Assembly: GCA_930367205.1 (NCBI GenBank)
Contig: OV884011.1
Location: forward strand, 124,493,866 to 124,557,865
From: Acanthosoma haemorrhoidale
Taxonomy: Eukaryota > Arthropoda > Insecta > Hemiptera > Acanthosomatidae
DNA length: 64,000 nucleotides
Direction: 5' to 3'
The notes beneath the pieces were generated by a model. That model saw nothing but the letters and a program-made list of their open reading frames with translations, did no database searches and was not told the origin of the DNA. How positions within the stretch are numbered: the first letter of the stretch is position 1; each line of letters starts with the position of its first letter. Made by a program: the position numbers and the translations under genes. Positions 12,423-23,109 of this stretch are shown here, in pieces.

Positions 12423-12612
12423 CTTTTTTTTTCTTTCATAGCCCCTTTAAATTTACAGATAATTATAGATCCTCAGGCAAATCTATTTACAAATTATTTT
12501 TGTATTTCCTGTAGCATCACTACATTATGTACAGGGTTTGTTATTTTATAAAAATTATATAATGAATAAACAAGTATACTGATATACATTATACCTGACT
12601 GCACTAAACTGA

Positions 12613-13366
12613 GGGCCCCATCCTCTATAACCTATACACCGCTGATGTCCCCTCTACTCCCAATACCTTCTTGGCCACATTTTCAGATGACACTGCAGTC
12701 TTGTCATCCCACCCAGACCCCGACATAGCATCCCATAACTTTCAAAAACACCTTGACGAGATCGAGTATTGGTGCAATCAATGGTGGATCAAAGTTAATG
12801 AAGCAAAATGCTCCCACATTACCTTCACCCTTTGTCGCAAGTCTTGTCCACTAGTTTATTTTAATTCTATTCCTCTCCCTGTATCCGAGACAGTACGGTA
12901 CTTAGGCTTTCATCTTGACAAACGACTGACCTGGAACCCACATACGAGACTAAAAAGACAAGAACTAAACAGACGCTTTGGACAACTGTACAGACTACTT
13001 CAAAGGACATCCCATCTCTCAATAGAAAATAAACTACTAATCTACAAAGTTATACTTAAGCCAATCTGGACATACGGAATAGAGCTATGGGGGACAGCAA
13101 AAAAGTCGAACATCAAGCGTATCCAATCCTTTCAATCAAAAGTCCTGAGAACAATAGTAAATGCCCCTTATTATGTCAGCAACAAAACCCTTCATAACAA
13201 TCTTAATATACCCTACATTCTAGAACTCATCCCTTCCAAGTTTATGAAATTCCACAGCAGCCTTTTCAACCACCCTAATCCTGTAGCACAGTCATTGCAC
13301 TGCGCCACACATCCCTATAATCCTCCTTGGAGACTAAAACGGCAGTGGCCTCGTGACCTGCTATAA
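12613..13366 (+). pseudogene. Family-A LINE ORF2 3' part (A2)
   Basis: A 5'-truncated copy that begins inside RT just before motif C (GPILYNLYTADV-like). The open frame from 12671 gives 231 residues: FSDD at 12680-12691 in place of FADD, then the thumb block YLGFHLDKRLTWNPHTR, LYRLLQRTSHLSIENKLLIY, WTYGIELWGTAKKSNIKRI, and the natural C-terminus WPRDLL with its stop at 13364-13366. The frame is intact over its whole length, unlike A1 and A3, so A2 is a relatively young but truncated copy. Motifs A and B, the fingers, the endonuclease and ORF1 are absent, so it cannot be active. Confidence 0.88.
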
Positions 13367-13602
13367 TCGCGTGACAGTGGGAGTCCTGGCAATGGCCAGT
13401 TTCTCCAATCATGTCCTGAGTGTCTGTGGCTCTCGCGCTCTTGGTCAGCCTCCACTGGCTAGCATCCGGTGACGCGGCTGACGGAGGAGCGTGGGGGAAT
13501 TCCTAAGACTCCGCTTTCTCTTCACGGTGGATTTGGGGGGTCTCTGGGCTGCTTATAAAAGGCAGATTGTAATTATAGCACAATAAAGGAATATATAAGT
13601 TA
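13367..13602 (+). mobile_element. 3' UTR of LINE A2
   Basis: It contains GGGAGTCCTGGCAATGGCCA, the 3' stem-loop with perfect GTCAGCC/GGCTGAC arms (13444-13483), and GGCAGATTGTAATTATAGCACAATAAAGG near the end. The 37-bp repeat is absent; CTCTGGGCTG joins directly to the terminal block. It ends at the AAACTGA target duplication with almost no poly(A). Confidence 0.85.
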
Positions 13603-13829
13603 AAACTGACTAATAAAGGTGATGGGGCTCACCTTTTTGATCAAACTTAAAACTAACTTACATACTAATTCTTAACCTAATTTTTCCCCGACAGTATGTT
13701 GCCATCGATGCGGGACACTGGGTTGGTTAGATGCTGCAACGAGTCAAAAAACTTGATATGTATCCGGCGGATGAACTCACCCCAAGTACGGCACACCAAG
13801 CAACGGGTGCAGGTCAGCGTTCTTCAACC

Positions 13830-14272
13830 AATACCATCAACCATTGCGCATGAAAATTAAACACTTTTCATAACATCAGGAGATACTATAATCACCATTT
13901 CTCAAGAAAAGCCATCAGTGAAAGGGGTGTATGGGCTAAGATTAAGCCCACATGCTTTCTATTTAAATTTTTTACACTTAAAATATTTTTCTAAAAAACT
14001 ACCAATATAATACATTATGTACTCCTTATAATATGATAAATCCTTATTTTCAATTATGGTTCTTAGTGTATCAATATTATCTTCATTTTCATAGTGTTCA
14101 AGCTTGATCATATTTTCAGCATAAGATAAGCTCATTATAGAGCTCGAAATTTGCATTCGAGTTTTTTCTTAAGACCACTGGTTATGTTAGTACATGTACC
14201 ATCACATGTTAAATTTTCTACATGAATACCTACATAAGCCAGTTTTAAAAACATGGTCATGTTAGCTTAGAC
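13830..14272. other. AT-rich spacer
   Basis: Low-GC sequence with no recognisable motif. A short minus-strand open frame (13959-14156) is asparagine- and lysine-rich and looks incidental. Confidence 0.5.
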
Positions 14273-14312
14273 CAGCGGATTCCAACATATATGCTACTAC
14301 GCCACCCTAAAA
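14273..14312. repeat. Probable terminal inverted repeat of the hAT element
   Basis: CAGCGGATTCCAAC at 14273 followed by ACGCCACCCTAAA resembles the typical hAT end (CAGNGGTTCYCAAC then GCACCCT). It lies about 150 bases beyond the end of the transposase coding sequence, as expected for the 3' terminus. The partner end is not visible, because the other side is cut by L1. Confidence 0.5.
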
Positions 14313-15632
14313 ATACCGGCACTTCCCTATCTTTTAATACATGTAATAATATAGACACGTATTATATAACTGCATTACAAAAAAAATATAATAACAGAAT
14401 AATAACAAGGTTTCGCCATAACAATACGAACATGAATATTTAATATTATATTAAATAACCTAGCACATGCCAGTGCTTATTGGAGTGCCGAAAAGCCCCT
14501 TTCGAAGGAATAAGACCTTACAAACAGAAGAAGCACTTACATTGCTTTGCAATAGAAAGATTCATAATCTTCACAAAATTAAATTATGGTTTCATTTTGA
14601 AACTTTTGTTTTAGAGGGCATGTTATAATAATTCTATTAATTTTTATTTGTCGATGGTCTTCAGCTTAAATTCGTCATTTTCATTGTCGATAAATATATT
14701 CTGGATCCACAAAACCTTTCAGAAATCATGGTCTTTCAAATCATGTGGAAAATAAAGCACTAAACCATCCAAGCGTTCAATAAAAAGACTTTTGCTTGCT
14801 TGGCTGTTGCCAAAAAATGTTAATTTTTTTGAAAGTAGAAACATATCCAACTCATTTTAGTATATATTTGGTTTTCATAACTGCAGATTTTTAGTGAAAA
14901 CTTTTACTTTCTCTTTTTGAACAAGGGGATGCATTTGTGACTCCTTCATTACTAACCACTTTTCCAAAAATTTCAAATAGGAAAGTTGGACCATAAAATC
15001 TTTGTTCGTCCACAAACGTGCCTCTTCGTGGTGGTTTTCTTCTTTCAAACATCCTTTGAATCACTTTTGCACAAGATGTCCAGCGATAATACAGAAGTGA
15101 GATATAATAGCTGCCATATCACCACACAACTTTGCAAACAGCCTAGCTCTCAAAGAACTGTTCCTAATGTAGTTTATACTTTTTATAACTTTCGTAAACA
15201 TGTTGTTCAGTTCCTTGCTTTTTTATATTTTTTGACTTTAAAGCTGCTCTGTGAAACATACATATATCATGGGGTACTTTCGTTTTGACCAATGCTTCAA
15301 GACTACTCTGTATCCGGACAATGAGTGCGATCTGTCGGTACACAGTTTAATGCAATTATTCCGCTTTATTCGAAAAAAAACTGTCTATTATACTAAACAT
15401 CTCAATGGATGTGGCTTTTCCAGGAATGTGTTTGCAAAATAATAATCTCTAGTATTTCAGACGTGAAATTAAACGGGCATGTTTAGCTATGTAAGCTGCC
15501 TCACCTACTTGAATTGAGAATTACGAAGTACGCACCCGAGAAACTAATTGATTGCAAATATCCTCAGATGTATTGTTGATGCTTGTACTGACTGTATTAT
15601 CAGCAGACAACTTGCACAACTGCTATGCATAC
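14273..15632 (-). pseudogene. Decayed hAT transposase, FAM200/SCAND3 (Buster-like) type
   Basis: Reading the minus strand from 15632, the fragment shows SADNTVSTSINNTSEDICNQ, the block of SCAND3/FAM200-type hAT proteins in which the usual form is DTVSRRI..MSEDI. It continues with a degraded catalytic-domain stretch containing CIKLCTDRSHSLSGYR (family form CTDGA..M.G), then LRARLFAKLCGDM (family form L.SRLF..LC..M), and near 14480-14600 LSIAKQCKCF, which resembles the C-terminal dimerisation block. Many stops and frameshifts break every frame. The N-terminal BED zinc finger is missing because the sequence ends where LTR L1 begins (15633). In a working element this protein cuts and pastes DNA at the terminal inverted repeats. 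The family call rests on several ordered motif matches and is fairly secure; exact boundaries are not. Confidence 0.72.
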
Positions 15633-16338
15633 TGTCGGGCTCGTCACTAGGGGGCTCAGTATACATGGGTATCCCCCAAGTGGCGAGGAGACGCCCGCCG
15701 CGGGGTAGGATCGCTACAACCTCTTAGCCCCCGTCCGGCGAGCGCGGGATAAGGCGGGTGGACCTATGGTCTTTCACCCTGGCCGCTGGCCTAGTCGGCA
15801 GGGCAGCCTAATTCGCTTTGATCTGACTCCATAAGATCTTTAGAAGGTGTGTGTGCCCCGACAAAGCACTGTGTTCAGGAGAAGAGGTACAGGGTAGGTT
15901 TTATAGGTAGTTTATGTGGTCTTGGAATGACCACAAATTTACACTTGGTATCTAAGGGTAGGCGAAAACCGTCCGGATCCCAAAGGCGAGTGTGAACCAG
16001 AGAGAAGCAGACTGGATTGCAATGGGAGACGCTGCTCGAAAAATTTGGAGGGCCACGGCAACCGTCGTCCGCGAGGGAGAGGTCTCTCTCAAGGAGGTGC
16101 TAGTTTTAGCGAGATAAAGTCAGAGAATCTCACTAGGAAGGTGTGAGGTCTGACAAAGCCGGGTTAAAACATAGCTAGGTTAGGAAGAGAGATGTAGAGG
16201 TAGTTGAATGAGAAGTCCATGGTTTGAGTAGAGCAGCGGCGCCAGTGCAGAGAGAGAGGAGAGATTAGTGTTCCAAGTGGAGGTCTGATTAGTTATGCTA
16301 ATTTTTTTTTTTTTTTTCTAATTTTCTGGGAGGCCCAA

Positions 16339-16348
16339 GCTTATATAG
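16339..16348 (-). promoter_or_regulatory. TATA box in LTR L1
   Basis: On the minus strand the sequence reads CCTCCTATATAAGC, in the same place relative to the LTR start as in L2. It would drive transcription toward lower coordinates. Confidence 0.5.
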
Positions 16349-16422
16349 GAGGCCAGTCAGTAGGGTGGGGGTATATCCCCACCAACAGCTGTCTCCCCCA
16401 CTACTTCCACCCCCACTCTCAC

Positions 16423-16430
16423 TGACGTCA
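16423..16430. promoter_or_regulatory. CRE-like TGACGTCA in LTR L1 U3
   Basis: This perfect palindromic octamer lies about 17 bases inside the LTR start and is conserved at the same place in L2 (20732-20739). TGACGTCA is the classical CREB/ATF site; its use here is inference. Confidence 0.4.
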
Positions 16431-16446
16431 TAACCTTTATTAAACA

Positions 16447-16976
16447 TATGTCCAGGAGGACATCAAGGAAATTTCAGATGTAATAAAAGAAAACATCCCG
16501 GAAGTCGTCGATGTGCGACGTCTGAGAAAAAGTGACCCTAACACCGGTACGAACAGGACATTGCGCAACTGCTGGTAACAGCTAATGCCAGTGTCACGTT
16601 GAAGTCAATGAAAAAGATACGCGCCATTAACCACGTCATAGTTCGTGTCGTGACGTTCAAGGAACAGAGAGGCGCCCCACAATGCCATCGATGTCAAGAA
16701 TTCGGCCACACACAAAACCACTGCGGCCGGAAATTAAAGTGTGTTAGATGTGCGGGACCCCACGAGGTAGTGCAATGTCCAAGGATTGATTCAACCCCGC
16801 TCAAGTGCTCCAACTGTGGCGAGGCTCACCCGGCGTCCTACAGAGGCTGCACAAAGCGAAAAGAAATACTAGTGAATATTCTCACAACGCAGATCCGGGG
16901 CTTGATAAAACTCTGGAAAACAGCGCAGTGGCATAAGAGACTTCGTAGCACTCACGGAGATCACAGAAAGTTTTAG
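16447..16976 (+). pseudogene. LINE ORF1 (gag-like) with three zinc knuckles, family B copy B4
   Basis: The first part reads VQEDIKEISDVIKENIPEVV in one frame, typical of the RNA-binding segment of Jockey ORF1, then shifts frame near 16550. The open frame at 16599-16976 (125 residues) carries three knuckles in a row: CHRC....H....C near residue 28, CVRC...H....C near residue 48 and CSNC...H......C near residue 70, ending at SYRGCTKRKE. Spacing of the second and third (CX2CX3HX4C and CX2CX3HX6C) is that of Jockey/I-type ORF1 proteins, which package LINE RNA. The N-terminus is cut by the junction with L1 at 16447. After the knuckles the sequence jumps to RT, so the endonuclease has been deleted. 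Confidence 0.82.
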
Positions 16977-18228
16977 AAGCTGTTGAAGACTACAAAAGGC
17001 AAGACAGCCACTGTCCGTCTTCACAAAGGCAACAATGTTCTGACTGCTGAGCAGCAGGCAACATAACTGGCCGACCATTACGCTAGGAACATTATGGCTA
17101 AGACGGGTTACTACCACATGCCTCCTCCGGTAAATGCTGAACAGAACCACATGTTTATATCACCGAAGCAGCTCAAGGTGATTTTTCGCCGGTGTCAGGG
17201 AAACCGAGCACCAGGCCACGACGGGATACAAACAGTGCTGCTCAAACAAATGCCGAGGAGAGGGATAGTACAACTCGCAAACTTATACAACTCTTGTATA
17301 AGATTGCGGTACTTTCCTGAAACATGGAAACAAGCCATCTTGTTCCCATTACTAAAGCCAGCCAAGAGCGGAGATCACTCAGCCCACTACCGCCCAATCG
17401 GCCTGTTACCTCAGATGGGAAAATTTTTTGAGAAGATTCTTTTGAATTATCTCAAAGATTACTGCTCGGAAAACGACATCATGGATTCCAATCCAGTATG
17501 AGCACAGAGCACCCTCTTCTGCATAGCACCGGCTATGATTTCCTTTGATTGCACCCAAGCGTTCGACTCGGTGTCTCACGGGACACTGTGTCAAATGCTC
17601 TGCGGGGGATGCCCGGAACAACTCTATTCAATTCAGTCTAGCTTCCTGAAAAACAGATCGTTGCGGGTATGGGTGGGTGATAGCTTCTCCGAAGCTGTGC
17701 CACTGACCTCTGGAGTACCCCAAGGAGGCGTCTTATCCCCTGTACTAATCAACGTATACACGTCTGAGATTGTCGAAGCCTGCTACAAAAATACCACAGT
17801 TACTGCTTTCGCAGATGACATAGCGGTGTACAGTAGCAGCATAAGTGCCAAGGTAGCTCTAAGACAGGCTGAAGTAGCCTGTAACTAGATCAGTGAGAGA
17901 TTGGGAAGACTCAATATCTCTGTAAACGCGGGTTAGACGTACTGCGTAATTTTCTCTTTCCAAAAAGGAAAAAGCCCACCACCCACTACTAGTTACATAG
18001 TAGGAATGGAGACAAATTCACCAGCCAATGACCTAGTATATCTGGGAATTATAATGGACAGACACCTCCATTTTAGTCACCATTTTACGAAGAATTTGAA
18101 GCAAACACGCATGAAGTCTCACCGGCTCACGCACTTTTTGACTTCCCCCAATCTATCACTGCGTCTCAAGCTACTGATCTACAAGAGTATACTCAGGCCT
18201 ACTCTGCTGTATGGTAGTACGATGACGG
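16977..18228 (+). pseudogene. LINE ORF2 reverse transcriptase, family B copy B4
   Basis: Three successive open pieces of one RT. The piece at 17094-17501 has NRAPGHDGIQ and the fingers block AHYRPIGLLPQMGKFFEKIL. The piece at 17535-17888 has motif A (FDCTQAFDSVSHG), motif B (SGVPQGGVLSP) and motif C with an intact AFADDIAVYSS. The piece at 18006-18228 has YLGIIMDRHLHF and SPNLSLRLKLLIYKSILRPT. Stops separate them at about 17499, 17886 and 17932, and the copy breaks off near 18228, before the C-terminus retained in B1 and B6. Sequence just after ORF1 is scrambled and the apurinic endonuclease is missing. The catalytic motifs are the best preserved of any LINE copy here, but the copy is not functional. 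Confidence 0.85.
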
Positions 18229-19320
18229 AATTATTATTAAAGGATCAGAAAATATATAGTTATTTATTATTTGTATTTATGTTCATTTTAGCGAAATATT
18301 TTATTCAATATTACATAAAGACTAGATCAGATGTTTTTTAAAAAAATCGTCAATATTGCATTTGAAATACAAGAGATTGCAGTGAACATTCTCTTATGGC
18401 TTCAAATCTCAGTGTAGCAATAGAAAATATCACAAACACGTCAGCCGGAAACCCACTGGAGTCATAGTGAATAAGTGTGATCTAATTATTTGATATTGTT
18501 TTACAAAAAAAGCATTTTATTTCCATCTAAGTTCTAGAAAATTAATAATTTATGAGTAGGTTAAAAGGCTATTTGGATCTCACGATGCGGTCTAAAATAT
18601 TTTGGTAATTACTTAGAAGAGTTTAGTGCTCTCTCAAATTATCAATCGGAAATCTATGAAATTTCTGGTAATGCACAAACCAGGGCTGCGTTGAACCATC
18701 CCGGACCCAACCTCTTAAGTTAAACTCTCTAGATACCAAGTTCAAACTTGGCTCCTAACCCTGGGACCATGTAAGTCGCAGTCCAGTAAACTCGTGACTG
18801 AAATCAATAATTGCTGCTGTGGTACAGGATTAGTAACTCTTGACAAAACACTGACATCAGAGATTCGTGATCCAAATAGGAAACATAAAAATCCAGAAAA
18901 TCATATCAATTCGTTTTTAGAGTATTTCATCGTATTGGCTACATAGCCCATCAGTAGAAAATCAATTCTCTTTTTAAACTATTTAATCTCTAAATCAGTA
19001 GCCCTGTTATTTTTTATTATTATTTATAAGATTTTTCTTAAATTTTCACCAACTAAACTCTCTTTCAACCGATTATAGATTGATTTGCTCTTTTAAAATT
19101 ACTTATAAATATAAAATGAGAACGAAAATGAACACGAACTATTGATAAATACATGCAGGTATAGTTCTTAAAATTTCTAAGGAAATTAAGTCGAATGAAA
19201 GTGAATAAAGCTACAACATAATTTTGACCTAAAAATAAATTTTTTTAATTATATTTTTTGAATGAAAAAATAATAAGAAAGTCCGGCTTTGTACGTTTTA
19301 AATATTTTCATGGTATATTT
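18229..19320. other. AT-rich spacer between B4 and LTR L2
   Basis: Nothing recognised. A GC-richer patch at 18680-18800 contains a B-box-like string, but no convincing partner A box was found. Confidence 0.5.
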
Positions 19321-19900
19321 CAACCCCTCACGGGCTATGATCACTACAACCCGCCCGCTGTCCGGCAAGCGTCAAGAAAGAGATAAAATAAGTGGACCTG
19401 TTGACTTTGACCTTTTCTGGCGGCCTAGTCGGCTGGCAGCTTTATTCGTATTGATCTGACTCCATAAGATCTAAGGAGGTGTGCCCCGACAGTGCACTAT
19501 GTTCATGAGGAGAGGAACAGGGTAGGTATTATAGGTAGTTTATGTGGTCTTGGAATGACCACAAATTCACATCCGGTATCTAAGGGTAGGTGAAAACCGT
19601 CCTTATTCCAAAGGCGAGTATGAACCGGAGTGAGGCAGATTAGATTGCTGGGGGAGACGCTACTAAGTAAAGTTTGTAGGGCTCCAGGAGACCGTCTCTT
19701 CCAAGGAGGTGCTAGTTTTAGCGAGACGAAGCAAAGAATCCCACTAGGAAGGTGTAGGGTCTGACAACGCCGGACTAAAACATAGCGAGGTTAGAAAAGA
19801 GAGTTTCTACGTACATAGTTAGTTAGTACTTCAATACATAGTTAGTTGAATAAGAAACCCATGGTTAGAGTATAGCAACAAGCGCCAGGGCAGTGAGAGA

Positions 19901-20208
<308 letters not shown>

Positions 20209-20251
20209 ATCATTGTTCTTTAGGTGCCGGGTTCTGAGAGGGGTTCTCAAA

Positions 20252-20610
20252 TTTATTTTTGTTTCTTCTAAACCCCTTTATTAAATTTTTAACAATTTAC
20301 AATGCAATTAAAAAGTTCAATTTAACAATTTCTCTTCTTTACATGTATAAATAAATGCAATGTATAAATACTAGGTGATGGGAATCACTTTCAGTTTACA
20401 AATGCTGGAAAACAAACTAAACCTACAGCTAGAACCTAAGACTAAAGCTTTCCTGCTTCGACTGCGTCTTGCCATCGATGGGGGAACGGAGCGGGGGTTA
20501 TCGTGTTGAACACCGGGTTTGTCAGGTATTGCAGGGAGGCGAAAAATTTTATATGTCCACGTTGGTCGAATTCATCTCCCGTAGGCAGCTCAAATATCTC
20601 GTGATGCTCA
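20252..20610 (-). mobile_element. LINE B5 inserted in LTR L2, with 18-bp target duplication
   Basis: CTGAGAGGGGTTCTCAAA occurs at 20234-20251 and again at 20611-20628, bounding this segment exactly. On the minus strand it holds the last part of LINE ORF2 (HIKFFASLQYLTNPVFNT, stop near 20442) and a 3' UTR ending in an A-rich tail near 20252. The coding part resembles the family-B C-terminus, but the 3' UTR differs from B1, so it is a sister family. It is 5'-truncated. A minus-strand frame at 20442-20711 fuses LTR sequence with LINE sequence and is a product of the insertion, not a gene. Confidence 0.88.
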
Positions 20611-20642
20611 CTGAGAGGGGTTCTCAAACCCCAAATCTGGCC

Positions 20643-20652
20643 CTTATATAGG
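20643..20652 (-). promoter_or_regulatory. TATA box in LTR L2
   Basis: The minus strand reads GCCTATATAAGGGCC. B5 is inserted 15-30 bases downstream, close to where transcription would start, so the LINE insertion probably disrupted the LTR leader. Confidence 0.5.
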
Positions 20653-20764
20653 CAGGTCAGAGGCGGGGGTAGCCCGCCGCGCCCCCTAACGGCTCCAGCT
20701 GTTTTGTACACTAGTTTCCCCCTCTCTTAACTGACGTCATTTGAAGGTTTTTATTATTAAAACA

Positions 20765-23109
20765 TGGAAACATAGGTGGATATTTTCTGGGCCAAGAGAG
20801 GAAAACTTCTAGTGGTGCAGAAGTTGACACAACACCCTGAAATGGGAAATGTTGTTTAAAATTATAAGCAATGATAAACCGAGATTGTAAAAGTAAGCTA
20901 AAGGCCAGTCTGCATCCCATAAACCCCTTTTGGGTTTTAGCTGACGTCCCTGATGGAAATCAAAGCGAGACACATCTGTTGCGGATTTTCGTTTAAGGTC
21001 TAGAGGATTTGAAAGTTTACAACTTTTCTTTTTTTCTTGTCACGAAAGTTTGTACGAAGGGAAATAGGAGTAGCTAGGGTGGCCCGAGCATTGTGTCCGT
21101 AACCCATTCACAAGGAGATGTGAAAAGTCATACACGAACACAAAGGGCCATCAAGAGAAAAGCCTTCTGAGAGATACGGTCCAAGACGGGCGTATGTACG
21201 CTTCGGGACTAATTAGCGGGAGGAAGACTTCCTTAGCAGCTCAGCTGTGCTATGGACTGGTCATGGGCAGACCTCAGACACTGACTTGGACTCATCTTGA
21301 TTTTGAAGCCATAGATGTATTTCAGTAAGATATAAGTTATATAATTAACCTAGTAAGATCTCTGTAATCTTCTTATCATTTAAATTCCATCTATGTACAT
21401 ATTATTTTCGTAAAACATCAGTAATAAAATGTAGTATAGAAATATATATTTTATATAAATGGATTCCTTCGATTTGGATCATCACATTAGATTTTTAAGG
21501 TAAGTTACTTTGGGTTTAGATTCCAACGAGGACAATAGAAAATTATTTGAGTGCAGTATAATTTAAAGTATAAACGCACGCGAATGCAATAAGTTCACGA
21601 TTTGATAGATAAATCAAGTCGGTCATTAGTTGATTAATTAGATGGCATCCCTACAATTCAAATATTCGAATTATTCAACTAGAGCGTAACAGCGTGGCGT
21701 TTGTGGGTAAGTTAAATAAATGTAAAAAGGATATATGTGTCCGTGGAAAAGATACATCCTTAATATATTGCCTATATCCGGATAGATTAGTGACTAGATT
21801 CGCGAGTAAGTATCCGTATATAAATAAATATAAATCTTTATTTATATTCGTCTAACGTAACAGTTGCCTCTCAAAAGTTTTTGGAGCATCTTAAAAATTG
21901 TTGTTGTTTTCATTTACCATTTTAATAAATGTTTATCCAAGGGACAAAACTTTAAATCATAAATAGGTTTGGAGTGGCTTAAAAAAATATTAAAAGTTAG
22001 GAAAATAGCCTCGATTTTTCCAGGTTTAATTATATATTTCACGGTGTTTGGGATTATACATTGGTTATTATACCAGGTTCAGGTCTAGAGGATGATTTTT
22101 ACGACTGGTATCCTGCAACATATTAATGTATGTATACATAAATTATGGAATATATATATGAAAAACAGTCAAGTTATGATCACCGGGAACATGACTGAAA
22201 GTAAAACCTCTATATTGGAGTTCAGCTATTGATGCTGCTATAATCGGCAACGCTGAGTTCAATATGTACAGGTAGTCTCTCATAATATGCTAAGTATTTA
22301 ATTAATTAGCGCTTGTGTTATACATTATAATATTTAATTAAAATTGCTTGAAATCCTTGTGAGCTAATTAAGATAGAAAGCAAACGTAACCTAAGATATT
22401 TTGTTGTTTAGTTGGGGCCTTCCTAACATTAAAATTCAACTTTGCAATGTTCATTTTCCTTTGAATTATTCATGTTTGAATAATTATCTTGGAGTTCCAA
22501 TATCGTCCTCTGGAAAATTTCCGTTAGTTAATAAATATTTGTCAAATAGATGTATTAAGGTTAATGAATGAGTGAAGCGCATTTTGAAATCAATGAAATG
22601 ACTATCACGTAAATGTGCATTATTTTAAGAGATTGCAGTGAATGATGTACCTACAGCATGTATAGGGAAGGCAACAGACTGAAATTCTAGGGGGCTGAAG
22701 GGTCAATTACTGTTCATGAATGTTAATTACTGTTTTACATGGATATGGAAATGTACACATTGCTAGATTGTACTTATGTAGCTAAGTTAAGTTATTTACA
22801 TGGTTTTGTCAATATCCTGCAATTGTAATTCGTGTACTGTAAAACAATGCATATAAAGCCCACCTGATATGTGAGACTGGGGTGCCACTTTGGCCCCGGT
22901 TAACACTGGAAGTCTGACGGGGCCAGGATTTGATTTTAGAACTGAAATGTTAGCTAATTTTTTTTTTTTTAAAGGATGTGATTTCAGTATATTAAGTTAC
23001 GTTTGACGTTTAGCGTTTTCAGGCTTGGGTCACTTTTCTAAAAATAATTTCAGTTTAGAGACAAATTCAGGAGTTCATTTGGTTTTGGTTTTTAGAGTTG
23101 ATAAATGCC
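20765..23109. other. AT-rich stretch without recognised gene
   Basis: Sequence at 20930-21300 has moderate GC and no long open frame. The remainder is low in GC. A string at 22850-22930 with ATATAAAGCCC could be an old promoter or LTR edge, but has no second copy in the window. Confidence 0.5.

Larger units (their letters stand above)
12423..13829 (-). mobile_element. Family-B LINE B3, interrupted by family-A insertion A2
   Basis: On the minus strand the element consists of the ORF2 C-terminus (13829 down to about 13680, including the counterpart of LLGVPSVGEF), the 3' UTR and a short poly(A) tail, seen as T at 12423-12432. The 3' UTR is split: 13603-13670 and 12423-12612 are contiguous in B1 but are separated here by A2. 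AAACTGA occurs at both junctions (12606-12612 and 13603-13609). The ORF2 part has lost its frame and the element is 5'-truncated near 13829. Confidence 0.8.
15633..16446 (-). mobile_element. LTR L1 of a Ty3/Gypsy-like element (minus strand)
   Basis: Read on the minus strand, it begins TGTTTAATAAAG and ends CGAGCCCGACA, so it has TG...CA ends. It contains a TATA box (TATATAAG, 16339-16348), a CRE-type TGACGTCA (16423-16430), a poly(A) stretch, the GTGGTC/GACCAC hairpin (15916-15934) and GCCCCGACA near 15858. L2 shares the whole layout; L3 shares the last part. Its neighbours are a hAT transposase on the left and LINE ORF1 on the right, and no matching target duplication is visible (CATAC left, TATGT right). 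No gag or pol is attached. The superfamily is inferred from LTR layout alone. Confidence 0.7.
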
